Shown here: in pieces, positions 42,594 to 51,152 of the stretch
Numbering within the stretch: position 1 is the first letter of the stretch
Layout: the number at the start of each line of letters is the position of its first letter
Assembly: GCF_001590685.1 (NCBI RefSeq)
Contig: NZ_CP014616.1
Location: 1,425,001-1,489,000 of the forward strand
DNA length: 64,000 nucleotides
Source: Sporosarcina psychrophila
GTDB lineage: Bacteria; Bacillota; Bacilli; Bacillales_A; Planococcaceae
Direction: 5' to 3'
Position numbers and translations under genes: made by a program
The notes under the pieces: generated by a model
Told to the model about the DNA's origin: nothing
The model's database searches: none
Seen by the model: the letters and a program-made list of their open reading frames with translations, nothing else

Positions 42594-43122
42594 TTACGTT
42601 TCTTCTTTAACTCCGATATTATTGAACGCATTGTGAACATCAATTGAATTTGTCACAATGACCGCTAATACGATGGCAGTCTTACTTAAGTTTATTATTA
42701 AAGTGATTTTCTCAGCAGTACTGTCGTAGATTTCCACCATATACGGTACAAATTCAGGAGTGAACAAATTAGGATTAAATACAATAGATAAAAGGAGAGC
42801 AATCCATAGAAGATTAACAAAGAAATTTCCGGCCGCGAGCTTGGTAGTCCATTGTGAATCACTGGATTTATAAACTGATAGCGACAATTCAAACGTAACT
42901 AAAACTAATAGGAGAGGAAAATAATAAAGTAAAGTATCTCCATTCAAAGCAAACATGAAAGTATTCAATCCCTTCCGCCCTTGTATGTGTATATTAAAGT
43001 GTTGCCAAATTGTCGGTGGAAAATAAGTCCGGCGGATATGTTTTTCAAAGCAATCCAGAAATAATCGATATGTATGTGAATGATTTGACCACAGTTTAGA
43101 GTTGAATAACGAAAGGGGACAT
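42594..43122 (-). pseudogene. Decayed multi-pass membrane protein gene
   Basis: The - frame encodes four hydrophobic segments (LLYYFPLLLVLVTFELSLSVYK, NFFVNLLWIALLLSIVF, TLIINLSKTAIVLAVIVTN) and a NSIDVHNAF ending, like the membrane half of a larger protein. The reading frame breaks upstream: FHRQFGNTLIYTYKGGRD in another frame probably belongs to the same gene. The open frame runs into a terminator hairpin with no start or ribosome site. Family not recognised. Confidence 0.45.
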
Positions 43123-43166
43123 ACAAAACAAGACCGGGTTTCCATTCACCCGGTCTTGTTTCTGTC
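43123..43166. terminator. Terminator hairpin (copy B)
   Basis: Stem aaacaagaccgggt / acccggtcttgttt directly after the ketopantoate reductase gene; related to 42417-42461. Confidence 0.8.
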
Positions 43167-44079
43167 ATTTTTCTTTTTCGTAAATCTTTAACTTCGTATA
43201 AATCGTTTCCAGTATCGGGGTTGGGACGTCATGTGTATTCGCGTGTTGCAATAATAAACCATGCAGATGATCGGATTCTAGCGGAAGGGATTTTTCTATA
43301 TCTCGCTGCATCGAGGATTTCATAAGGTATGGCATATCACTAATTTTGGTATACAGTTCTTGCGTGATAGTATCATGTATCGGTGCATTGATTTTCTTCA
43401 TAATTGCGCCGAGTTCTTCCAACAGTGAAGCAACAGTATTCCGCCCGGTTTCCAACTCCATAATTGGTCCTATGGGTGACTCCATCAGTGATGTAATACC
43501 GGATAGTGCAGTGATGAACAAATATTTATGCCACATTTCCTGATTGATTTGCTCACTTAGCACACATGAAGCGTTGGCCCCTTCAAAAGCAGCTTTCAGT
43601 TTTTCCATACGAGGTGTGATCTCCCCAGATCTTTCGCCGTAAATAAGCTGATGGATCGGACTTTTTTGTAATATGGTTCCATGTTCGTCAAGTGTCGTTT
43701 CGATGAAGCAAAGACCACCGATGACGGCATCTTCTCCGAAAGCTTTGATTAGTTGTTCGAGATGCCCGACGCCATTCAAGAGGGGGAGAATAATCGTGTC
43801 CTCTTTTACAAATGGACGTATATCATTGATTGCTTGGGTAAGGTGATAGGACTTTGTAGAAATGAGGATCAAATCGAATTTATCCCCAATATCCTTTGAT
43901 GTAATCATTCGCGGGGCGAGCTTAGCATTCCCGTTGACACTTTCAATTTTTAAGCCAGATTTTTCAAGCATTTCTTTGCGCTTTGCTCGTACAAGGAAAG
44001 TAACGTTCTCTCCTTTTTCCAAGAGCCTACCTCCAAAGTATCCGCCAATTGCTCCTGCTCCGACGATTAATATGTTCAT
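43165..44079 (-). CDS. 2-dehydropantoate 2-reductase (ketopantoate reductase family)
   Basis: A 304-aa NADPH-dependent enzyme. The Rossmann motif ILIVGAGAIGGYFGGRL is at 3-19; STKSYHL, LLNGVGHLE, the catalytic Lys in MWHKYLFITALSGITSL and Glu near SLLEELGAIM are family features. It reduces 2-dehydropantoate in pantothenate synthesis or is a substrate-divergent paralogue. RBS AGGAGG. Remnants of a second copy lie downstream. Confidence 0.85.
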   Translation of the reverse strand: MNILIVGAGAIGGYFGGRLLEKGENVTFLVRAKRKEMLEKSGLKIESVNGNAKLAPRMITSKDIGDKFDLILISTKSYHLTQAINDIRPFVKEDTIILPLLNGVGHLEQLIKAFGEDAVIGGLCFIETTLDEHGTILQKSPIHQLIYGERSGEITPRMEKLKAAFEGANASCVLSEQINQEMWHKYLFITALSGITSLMESPIGPIMELETGRNTVASLLEELGAIMKKINAPIHDTITQELYTKISDMPYLMKSSMQRDIEKSLPLESDHLHGLLLQHANTHDVPTPILETIYTKLKIYEKEK

Positions 44080-44162
44080 ATCATAATCCTCCTTATATCT
44101 GTATGATAAATTCTATTCTACAGTAGTCTGGGTTATTAGAATCATTGAATGACGTGTAATGA

Positions 44163-44196
44163 AAAACGATGGCATGCCGGACAGGATATGCCATCG
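44163..44196 (-). terminator. Terminator of the DsbA-like gene
   Basis: Stem cgatggcat / atgccatcg followed on - by TTTTTC. Confidence 0.7.
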
Positions 44197-44202
44197 TATA
44201 CA

Positions 44203-45120
44203 TTAACCGATGATCGAAATATATTTTTCGCCAAGAACTTCCTTCGTTTTATAATCGGTATTGACCAATTGATCACTTACGAATGCTTTAACATCTTGTT
44301 CTTTAATTGCATAAAATTCTTCGATTTCACGTGAGAACAACAGTTTTTCTTGTTGGATAAGTGATTGCAAACTTGATTGTTGTTTTGGTTGCAAAATTTC
44401 CCCGGGCAGCATTTGTTGAAGTGCCTCCGTGTATTGTTCAAGTGCTCGTGCACCGACAATCTTGACGCCTTTTTTCTCTTCATTCAACATGACGATAGTT
44501 GGGAATCCACGGACGCCTAGTTGACGAACGAGTTGAAAGTCTTCTTGCAATGACGTTTCAGCTTCCGGCAGTTTCGATTGTTTGACGATTTCTACTCCAC
44601 TAAGGCCAACTTTATTGACAAGATCGATTAATATGTCATCTTGCGCAATGTTTTGATTGAAAGCGAAGAGGGCTTCGCGTGCGCGGCGTAAAAATATATT
44701 GGCGATTTCGGGACTTTGCTTATGAATCACTTTAAATACACGAGAAGGAATGAAGGAAGATTCGATCGGATTATCATGCCAAAGAGTCCCGTCAATCGGC
44801 ATACGAGAATGCTCACCGACTTCTCTCCAATGCTCGGCGACATCGGCAGGACCATTGATGCCATTTGCAGTGTCTGCAAAGCCGTTCCAGTTTTCCAATA
44901 ATCCACCCATCAATGTATGCATGTTGACGTATTGGCCATATTGCGCCTCAAATTTTCGGAGAACGGGTTCCAGTGCCCAACAATGGGAACAAATTGGATC
45001 CGTTACGTAATATAAGTCGACCTTCTTTTTAGGTGTAGAGAGATCGATGAATTGCATTTTTGTTTCTCCACCAGGTCCGCATACGCCGGTTTCTAAATCG
45101 CATATCATATTGTTTTTCAT
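44203..45120 (-). CDS. DsbA/FrnE family thioredoxin-fold protein
   Basis: 305 aa. The CxxC-type active site is in VTDPICSHCWALEPVLRKFEAQYG (about 38-60), and the cis-Pro loop in LGVRGFPTIVMLNEE; an all-helical insert lies between. The layout is like FrnE and the Spx adaptor YjbH/SpxH. A second cysteine-containing N-terminal stretch (CDLETGVCGPGG) precedes the fold. It follows the HxlR gene by 17 bases and is probably co-transcribed, suggesting a thiol-stress role. Confidence 0.8.
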   Translation of the reverse strand: MKNNMICDLETGVCGPGGETKMQFIDLSTPKKKVDLYYVTDPICSHCWALEPVLRKFEAQYGQYVNMHTLMGGLLENWNGFADTANGINGPADVAEHWREVGEHSRMPIDGTLWHDNPIESSFIPSRVFKVIHKQSPEIANIFLRRAREALFAFNQNIAQDDILIDLVNKVGLSGVEIVKQSKLPEAETSLQEDFQLVRQLGVRGFPTIVMLNEEKKGVKIVGARALEQYTEALQQMLPGEILQPKQQSSLQSLIQQEKLLFSREIEEFYAIKEQDVKAFVSDQLVNTDYKTKEVLGEKYISIIG

Positions 45121-45137
45121 TCTAATTCCTCATTTCT

Positions 45138-45470
45138 TTATTTTGTAATTGTCAGTTCCAAATCGATATTTTCTTGTGCCCACTTATGGACAGGTTGGAG
45201 GGCAATTGCTAACTGCTGTCCTTTGTCGGATAGATGATATGAAATGGTGACGGGGGTGCCTTCTGTTACTACTTTCACAACCAAGCCATAATTGGCGAGT
45301 TCAGTTAGCTTTAATGATAAGGACCGTGGGGTAATATCATTCAAATCACGTTTCATATCAGAAAAGTGTGCCGTAAAGTTTGGGCAATTCGATAAGTAAT
45401 GGACGATGAGACCATTCCAACGCCTGCCTAATATTTCAAAGCACGATTCCAAATAAGGACAAACCTTCAT
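45138..45470 (-). CDS. HxlR family regulator, YodB-like
   Basis: A 110-aa protein, close in layout to B. subtilis YodB, a quinone/diamide sensor: an N-terminal Cys at residue 4 (MKVCPYLESCFEILGRRWNGLIVHYL) followed by the HxlR winged helix and HKWAQENI ending. ATG 45470 follows AAGAGGTGA. The leader contains repeated gtata half-sites (45495-45530). It likely controls itself, the DsbA-like gene and possibly the nitroreductase. Confidence 0.82.
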   Translation of the reverse strand: MKVCPYLESCFEILGRRWNGLIVHYLSNCPNFTAHFSDMKRDLNDITPRSLSLKLTELANYGLVVKVVTEGTPVTISYHLSDKGQQLAIALQPVHKWAQENIDLELTITK

Positions 45471-45543
45471 AAGTATCACCTCTTCTTTCGATAACTTTAT
45501 TATATGCAGGTATACTAAGTATATCAAGTATAAAAATTATATT

Positions 45544-45590
45544 AACTAAAACACGCTCATCAAAGTAAATTTGATGAGCGTGTTTTAGTT
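45544..45590. terminator. Very long terminator stem
   Basis: A perfect 21-bp stem (arms 45544-45564 and 45570-45590, core acacgctcatcaaa) with a 5-base loop. It ends the nitroreductase gene. Confidence 0.9.
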
Positions 45591-46158
45591 AATTAATCCA
45601 AGTTGTGAACTCTTTAAAATCGGTCCTTTTAAACGGTTTCGGTTCAATTTCAGGATATCCTAGGTAGATAAATGCAACAATCTCACCTTTAGTAGATAGT
45701 CCGAAAAAATCACTTACTTTTGGATGGTAACAGATTGCACCTGTTCGCCAGATTGCACCAAGACCGAGTGCATGTGCGGTTAATAGCATATTTTGGACAC
45801 TGGTACTGACAGTGGCATACTCTTCTTTCAAAATAACATTTTCTTTTTCACTTGGCTCCACTCCGACCGCGATGATGACAGGTGCACGCAGCGGATTCCG
45901 TTCACTTCGTTCAATTTTTACGATACTACTTTCCGAAAGAGGATCTTCCTGTTGAGAAATCGTTATCTCACGAAGCACTTTACCTAATTTCATTCTGCCA
46001 TCGCCTTGAAGTACATAGAAACGCCAAGGTTCGGTTTTATGATGATTCGGCGCATAAGTTCCCGCCTCAATAATTTGTTCAATAAGATTTGCTGGTACAG
46101 CTTGATCACTGACTAGCGGAATAGTTCTCCGTGTCTTAATCGCGTCGTGTATATTCAA
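45589..46158 (-). CDS. Nitroreductase family protein
   Basis: A 189-aa FMN-binding fold: the N-terminal KTRRTIPLVSDQAV, EAGTYAPNHHKTEPWRFYVLQG, MLLTAHALGLGAIWRTGAICYHPKV and FIYLGYPEIEPKPF are standard. It reduces nitro compounds or quinones with NAD(P)H; physiological substrate unknown. RBS AGAGGCG. Upstream of a YodB-like gene, consistent with a quinone-responsive set. Confidence 0.88.
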   Translation of the reverse strand: MNIHDAIKTRRTIPLVSDQAVPANLIEQIIEAGTYAPNHHKTEPWRFYVLQGDGRMKLGKVLREITISQQEDPLSESSIVKIERSERNPLRAPVIIAVGVEPSEKENVILKEEYATVSTSVQNMLLTAHALGLGAIWRTGAICYHPKVSDFFGLSTKGEIVAFIYLGYPEIEPKPFKRTDFKEFTTWIN

Positions 46159-46322
46159 AAAGATCGCCTCTTTCTATCCATACTAAATAGCTACTTAATA
46201 AGTATATCGACATGAGTAGATAAAAACATTGTTTTCGCTATATTAAACATTCAAGTGTTCGGAAAATGCGATATACTTGGTCTATTAAGTTACTACTGTC
46301 AGGGAAAGAGTGTGAGAATCAA

Positions 46323-47543
46323 ATGACCACAGTAAAAGAATCATCTGCATTAGGAAATCCTGTTTATCCAATTATGTTTGCAATTGGTGCTTGCCATTTG
46401 TTAAACGATACGCTTCAAGCTGTGATTCCAGCAATGTTTCCTGTTCTTGTAAAAGAGAGGGGGTTTAGCTTTACCCAACTTGGATTCATTTTTTTTGCTT
46501 TGAATATGGTGGCATCAGTCTTACAACCGGTCATCGGGTATATAAGTGACCGGAAGCCAAAACCTTATGCGCTTCCATTCGGAATGATGTTTTCGCTAAT
46601 TGGAATAGGGGGGCTCGCTTTTGCTCCAACCTACTGGTTATTAATCGTTTCCGTCATGTTACTTGGATTTGGTTCCGCCGTTTTTCACCCTGAAGGATCA
46701 CGAGTCTCTTTTATGGCTGCAGGATCGAAGCGTGGACTTTCCCAATCCATCTATCAAGTGGGTGGAAACTCGGGACAGGCACTTGCACCGTTGATTGGTG
46801 CGTTCATATTAGTTCCGTATGGTCAAAAATCAGCAGCGTTATTTTTGCTTGTTGCAGCACTTGGTATTTTTATATTGATGAAAATATCTGCCTGGTATAA
46901 AAAGCAGTTGGAACAGGAGAAGTTAAACAATCGTAAGAAAGTCCTTCTCTCATCGATTGGTAACTTAACGAAAAAGAAAATAGGGATAGCACTTGGTTTA
47001 CTTCTTGTCATCATCTTCGCCCGTTCATTTTACGTTACGAATATTACAAGTTTTTTCATATTTCATTTGATGGATAAATATGAGGTATCAGATAAAGAAG
47101 GATTACTCTATATATTCCTGTTTTTGGCACTTGGGGCAGTCGGCACATTTTTTGGCGGACCGATGGCAGACAAGCTTGGAAGAAAAAATGTCATTGTACT
47201 TTCGCTCGCAGTGCCGATACCGTTATGCTTAATACTTCCATATGTTCCATTATGGGCTGTGGCAGTGTTACTGATGTTAATTGGTTTTTTCATTATGCTA
47301 AGCTTTTCGGTGACAGTTGTTTATGCACAAGAGCTAGTACCAAGCAAAATTGGAACGATGGCAGGGCTGACTGTTGGACTGGCATTTGGTATGGGAGCAA
47401 TTGGTTCGGTTATCATCGGAATAATGATGGATAGTATTGGTATTCATCCTACGATGATCATTGTTTCATTCCTCCCTATTATTGGACTTGTAGGGTTGGC
47501 GCTACCGCGCGATCAAAAATTAACAGCAGAAACTGCGGATTAA
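46323..47543 (+). CDS. MFS transporter, fosmidomycin-resistance (Fsr) type
   Basis: About 406 aa, twelve helices. AIGACHLLNDTLQAVIPAMFPVLVKERGFSFTQLGFI in the first helices and GFGSAVFHPEGSRVSFMAAGSKRGLSQSIYQVGGNSGQALAPLIGA are signatures of the Fsr subfamily. Efflux of fosmidomycin-like or other compounds is inferred. ATG 46323 gives the family N terminus. The DinB-like gene follows after 9 bases. Confidence 0.85.
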   Translation: MTTVKESSALGNPVYPIMFAIGACHLLNDTLQAVIPAMFPVLVKERGFSFTQLGFIFFALNMVASVLQPVIGYISDRKPKPYALPFGMMFSLIGIGGLAFAPTYWLLIVSVMLLGFGSAVFHPEGSRVSFMAAGSKRGLSQSIYQVGGNSGQALAPLIGAFILVPYGQKSAALFLLVAALGIFILMKISAWYKKQLEQEKLNNRKKVLLSSIGNLTKKKIGIALGLLLVIIFARSFYVTNITSFFIFHLMDKYEVSDKEGLLYIFLFLALGAVGTFFGGPMADKLGRKNVIVLSLAVPIPLCLILPYVPLWAVAVLLMLIGFFIMLSFSVTVVYAQELVPSKIGTMAGLTVGLAFGMGAIGSVIIGIMMDSIGIHPTMIIVSFLPIIGLVGLALPRDQKLTAETAD

Positions 47544-47552
47544 GGGGACAAA

Positions 47553-48023
47553 ATGAACAATTATTGTAGATATGCGTTGCATCAAATAAGGGTTGCGATT
47601 GATTCCCTTGTTGAACTAGTAGATTGCTTAGAAGAGCATGACTTACAACAAAGACCAACAGCTGCAAAACATTCCGTTGGTGAGTTATTAGAGCATATTG
47701 CCACAATATGTAGAGCGGATTTTTATATTGCTGATGGTGCAAACCAAGAAGAAATGGCTACAATTTATTCAACAGTTTCATTGATTTCAAAAGAGGAAAT
47801 TAAAGAGGCATTATTGAGTAATTATACTTTTTTACAAGAGAGATTTATGGAGTTTAATGAAGAAGAGTTGCACATGGAAATAACTTCTTATTGGGGGGTG
47901 ACCTATTCCCGGTATGAGTGGCTAGTAGAAACAACAGTCCACCTATACCATCATAGAGGGCAATTGCATTCAATACTTGTTCATTGTTATGGTTTGGACT
48001 TAAATGCTCAGCTATTTGAATAA
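47553..48023 (+). CDS. DinB-like protein
   Basis: A 156-aa four-helix bundle. Candidate metal histidines are in VGELLEHIATICRADF (about 48) and ETTVHLYHHRGQLHSIL (about 129-133), the DinB/YfiT pattern. RBS AAGGGGAC overlaps the fsr stop region, so likely co-transcribed. Function unknown; family includes thiol transferases. Confidence 0.78.
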   Translation: MNNYCRYALHQIRVAIDSLVELVDCLEEHDLQQRPTAAKHSVGELLEHIATICRADFYIADGANQEEMATIYSTVSLISKEEIKEALLSNYTFLQERFMEFNEEELHMEITSYWGVTYSRYEWLVETTVHLYHHRGQLHSILVHCYGLDLNAQLFE

Positions 48024-48120
48024 TTGTATGGTGAAAATAAATAGTTTTTTGAGTTGGCTTTTACATTCAATCCATATTATAATATGGAGTCGGCTTAAAT
48101 TTGAAAGTAGGTTGTAAAAA

Positions 48121-49296
48121 TTGTCCAAAGACCAAAGAAAGAAAATGCTAATATTAATGATTAATATGTTTATTGCAGTAGGAAGTTTCGGAATTATAAT
48201 ACCTATATTACCGGCCTATCTTTTGTCAATTGGCCAAGGTGGGACGGCAGCGGGCTTGATGATTGCCATATTTGCGGGAGCACAGCTTGTAATGTCACCA
48301 ATTGCAGGGAAATGGACGGATCGCTATGGACGTAGAATAATGATTATTTCAGGACTTAGCGGTTTGGCCCTGTCCATGTTCGTTTTTTACTTTTCAGATT
48401 CGATAGGTGTGTTATATCTATCCCGTGTTATTGGCGGCGTTGGAGCAGCGTTATTAATCCCAGCGATTTTTGCTTACGTGGCAGATATCACAACAATGGA
48501 TCAGCGTGCCAAAGGTAACAGTTTCATTTCTGCTTCGATGTCACTTGGGATTGTTATTGGTCCTGGAATCGGAGGATTTTTAGCTGATTTTGGTTTGAAA
48601 ATGCCACTGCTTATATCTGCGATAGTAGGACTCGCAGCCGTTGCTTTTTCAGCATTCATGTTGGAAGAAAGCATGGATACGAAAATCGAAGTGCCTAATG
48701 AAAAACCTGAGCCAATGGTAAAAGAAATTGCACAGTCATTTAACAAACCGTACTTTATCCCTTTAGTTATCACGCTTGTCATGAGCTTTGGGTTAATGGC
48801 ATATGAATCAGTTCTCGGCCTTTTTGTAGATAATGTGTTCGGAGCCACTCCGAAAGATATTGCTGTATTAGTAACTTCAACAGGTATCATCAGTGTAATC
48901 ATCCAACTATTTGCTGTTGATTGGATTGTTCGCAAATTTGGTGAAGCAGTCGTGTTGAACATTTTCCTTGCTCTTGCGGCACTTGGATTTTTGCTGTCCA
49001 TCTTTGTGCCGAGTTATATTATGTTTTTCGGTGTTACGATGATTATTTTCCTCTCGACTTCTATACTGAGGCCTGTACTGACGACACTCATATCTAAGTT
49101 GGCGGGGAATGAGCAAGGATTTGCGATGGGAATGAACAATGCATATATGAGCATTGGAAACGTCCTTGGACCACTTCTTGCTGGGCTTCTGTTTGACGTG
49201 CATATTTTGTATCCATTTATTTTGGGACTAATCGTTCTTGTAATTACAATATTTGTCTCTATGAAATGGAAAGGTCCACGAAACATCTCAATGTGA
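48121..49296 (+). CDS. MFS multidrug transporter (Bmr/NorA-like)
   Basis: 391 aa, twelve helices. Motif A GKWTDRYGRRIMI between helices 2 and 3, motif C SLGIVIGPGIGGFL in helix 5, as in drug/H+ antiporters. Similar to YkuC/NorA-type pumps. The start is read as TTG 48121; the ribosome site is weak (AAAGTAGG). A strong terminator follows. Confidence 0.85.
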   Translation: MSKDQRKKMLILMINMFIAVGSFGIIIPILPAYLLSIGQGGTAAGLMIAIFAGAQLVMSPIAGKWTDRYGRRIMIISGLSGLALSMFVFYFSDSIGVLYLSRVIGGVGAALLIPAIFAYVADITTMDQRAKGNSFISASMSLGIVIGPGIGGFLADFGLKMPLLISAIVGLAAVAFSAFMLEESMDTKIEVPNEKPEPMVKEIAQSFNKPYFIPLVITLVMSFGLMAYESVLGLFVDNVFGATPKDIAVLVTSTGIISVIIQLFAVDWIVRKFGEAVVLNIFLALAALGFLLSIFVPSYIMFFGVTMIIFLSTSILRPVLTTLISKLAGNEQGFAMGMNNAYMSIGNVLGPLLAGLLFDVHILYPFILGLIVLVITIFVSMKWKGPRNISM

Positions 49297-49297
49297 T

Positions 49298-49334
49298 AAA
49301 ACAGGCAATCCCCATAGGAGGGATTGCCTGTTTT
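49298..49334. terminator. Terminator
   Basis: A perfect 15-bp stem aaaacaggcaatccc / gggattgcctgtttt. Confidence 0.88.
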
Positions 49335-49414
49335 ATTGAGTTCTGTTTCTTTACAAGTTTCGAATTCCGAAGTATAATATAATAGTTACCTAAGTAAATA
49401 AAGGAGTTGAAGAT

Positions 49415-49825
49415 ATGAATCCATTATTCCATGAAGTATTTCAAAAGACACGATTATTAAGTAAAGAATTAAATCTAGTGCTTAAAGAATATGATCTGTT
49501 CGCATCACAATGGACAGTGCTTTACTGTGTTCATCAACATGAGGAAATGATATTAACAAATATATGGAAGTATTTGAATGTGGAAGCTCCAACGATAACA
49601 CGAACTGTGAGTCGATTGGAGGAATTAGGATGGCTGAAGACATACGTAGGGAAGGATCGTAGGGAAAAGGTAGTCCGCCTTTCGGAAGAAGCTGTAGCCA
49701 AGTTTCCTATGATTGAGGCCTCGATTATTCATTTTGAAAATGAATTTTTAAAAGGTTTGTCAAATGAAGAACAGGTAATACTAAGAGGATTATTGAAAAA
49801 GCTCGACAATGAAAGAAGTGAGTAA
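49415..49825 (+). CDS. MarR family transcriptional regulator
   Basis: 136 aa with the MarR winged helix (LYCVHQHEEMILTNIWKYLNVEAPTITRTVSRLEELGWLKTYVGKDRREKVVRLSEEA). RBS AAAGGAG. Upstream, ataatagttacctaagtaaa contains a taggtaac/ttacctaa-like half-palindrome near the probable start of transcription. Couples directly to the MFS gene. Confidence 0.85.
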   Translation: MNPLFHEVFQKTRLLSKELNLVLKEYDLFASQWTVLYCVHQHEEMILTNIWKYLNVEAPTITRTVSRLEELGWLKTYVGKDRREKVVRLSEEAVAKFPMIEASIIHFENEFLKGLSNEEQVILRGLLKKLDNERSE

Positions 49826-49826
49826 T

Positions 49827-51002
49827 TTGGAAAAAAAAGAACCTATTTGGACAAAACCATTCGTCAGTTTGTTTTTTACTAATATATCTGTATTTATCGT
49901 ATTTTATGGCCTTGTAACTACTCTGCCGCTTTATGCAATCGGGGTGTTGAACCGAACAGATGAAGAGGCGGGATTACTGATGACAGTATTTTTACTTTCC
50001 GCAATTGTTGTCAGACCGTTTACAGGGAAAATTTTAGATATTGCAGGAAAACGAAAAATGTTATGGATTGGTCTTGCCCTCTATTTGATATGTACAGTCC
50101 TTTATTATTTTATCCAACCGTTTGCGGGACTTTTAGTGTTGCGTTTTGTACAGGGGATCTGGTTTAGTATTATTACGACGGCGACACTTTCAATTGCGGC
50201 AGATATTGTGCCGATCACGCGAAGAGGAGCAGGCCTAGGCTATTTTTCGATGTCGACAAATTTAGCTGTTGTTCTCGGTCCATTAATTGCGCTGGCTGTC
50301 ATTCAATCCTATTCATTCGATGTATTGTTTGTCGTGCTGAGTATATTAATGATTGTCGGCGTGTTAACATCTCTATCTGCACCAGCCGGCGTTATTCCAG
50401 TGAAAAATGATGTGAAAAGCAAATTGTCATTTGGCGACCTGTTTGAAAAACGGGCAGTGCCAGTGGCATTCCTTGGAAGTTTGATAGCATTGTCTTATGC
50501 GAGTGTCTTATCGTACCTATCCATTTATGCACAGGAAAAAGGACTCCTAGCATTGGCGAGTTCCTTCTTCCTCGTGTTTGCGGCAGTTATGCTATTAACT
50601 CGCCCGTTTACTGGTAGGCTCTTCGATGAAAAGGGGCCCCAATATGTAATAATACCCGGGTTTATATTTTTTGCCATCGGTCTTGTCCTTTTGGCAAACA
50701 TGGATTCTGCAATATCCTTTTTAATTGCGGGGGCTTTTGTTGGATTTGGTTACGGTGCACTTGTTCCGAGCTTCCAGACACTTGCAGTACAATCAACAAA
50801 ACATGAGAGAAGTGGATATGCGACCGCTACATTCTTCACGTTTTTTGATTCGGGCCTTGCGATAGGGTCGTTTGTACTTGGGCTAATTGCTCTCCATTTC
50901 GGATATGAATCCGTTTACTTGGTGTCGGGTGCACTTGCGTTTGCTGTCCTTATCCTTTATATGGTTATCCATCGGAAAAAGAAACATGAATCCTTAACAT
51001 AG
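49827..51002 (+). CDS. MFS transporter
   Basis: About 391 aa, twelve helices; EPIWTKPFVSLFFTNISVFIVFYGLVTTLPLYAIGVL at the start and RRGAGLGYFSMSTNLAVVLGPLIALAV in helix 5 fit the Bacillus drug-efflux YwoG-like group. TTG 49827, just after the MarR stop and AAGAAGTGAG, gives the usual family N terminus; ATG 49809 overlapping the MarR gene is the alternative. Likely repressed by the MarR protein. Confidence 0.83.
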   Translation: MEKKEPIWTKPFVSLFFTNISVFIVFYGLVTTLPLYAIGVLNRTDEEAGLLMTVFLLSAIVVRPFTGKILDIAGKRKMLWIGLALYLICTVLYYFIQPFAGLLVLRFVQGIWFSIITTATLSIAADIVPITRRGAGLGYFSMSTNLAVVLGPLIALAVIQSYSFDVLFVVLSILMIVGVLTSLSAPAGVIPVKNDVKSKLSFGDLFEKRAVPVAFLGSLIALSYASVLSYLSIYAQEKGLLALASSFFLVFAAVMLLTRPFTGRLFDEKGPQYVIIPGFIFFAIGLVLLANMDSAISFLIAGAFVGFGYGALVPSFQTLAVQSTKHERSGYATATFFTFFDSGLAIGSFVLGLIALHFGYESVYLVSGALAFAVLILYMVIHRKKKHESLT

Positions 51003-51019
51003 GGATTCATGTTTTTTTG
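50986..51019 (+). terminator. Terminator of the MarR-MFS operon
   Basis: Stem catgaatcc / ggattcatg with T7; the left arm contains the last codons of the transporter. Confidence 0.85.
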
Positions 51020-51152
51020 TTTGCTGCAAATCGTGATAAACAAGGGAAGGGCACTTATTACTTTTTAAAAAATTTAAGTGTTCATTTGCGATTTAATTGG
51101 AAGTAGTTTAGGGTATATAGTTATTAACTAATTTAATAGGGGTCGGTTTTCT

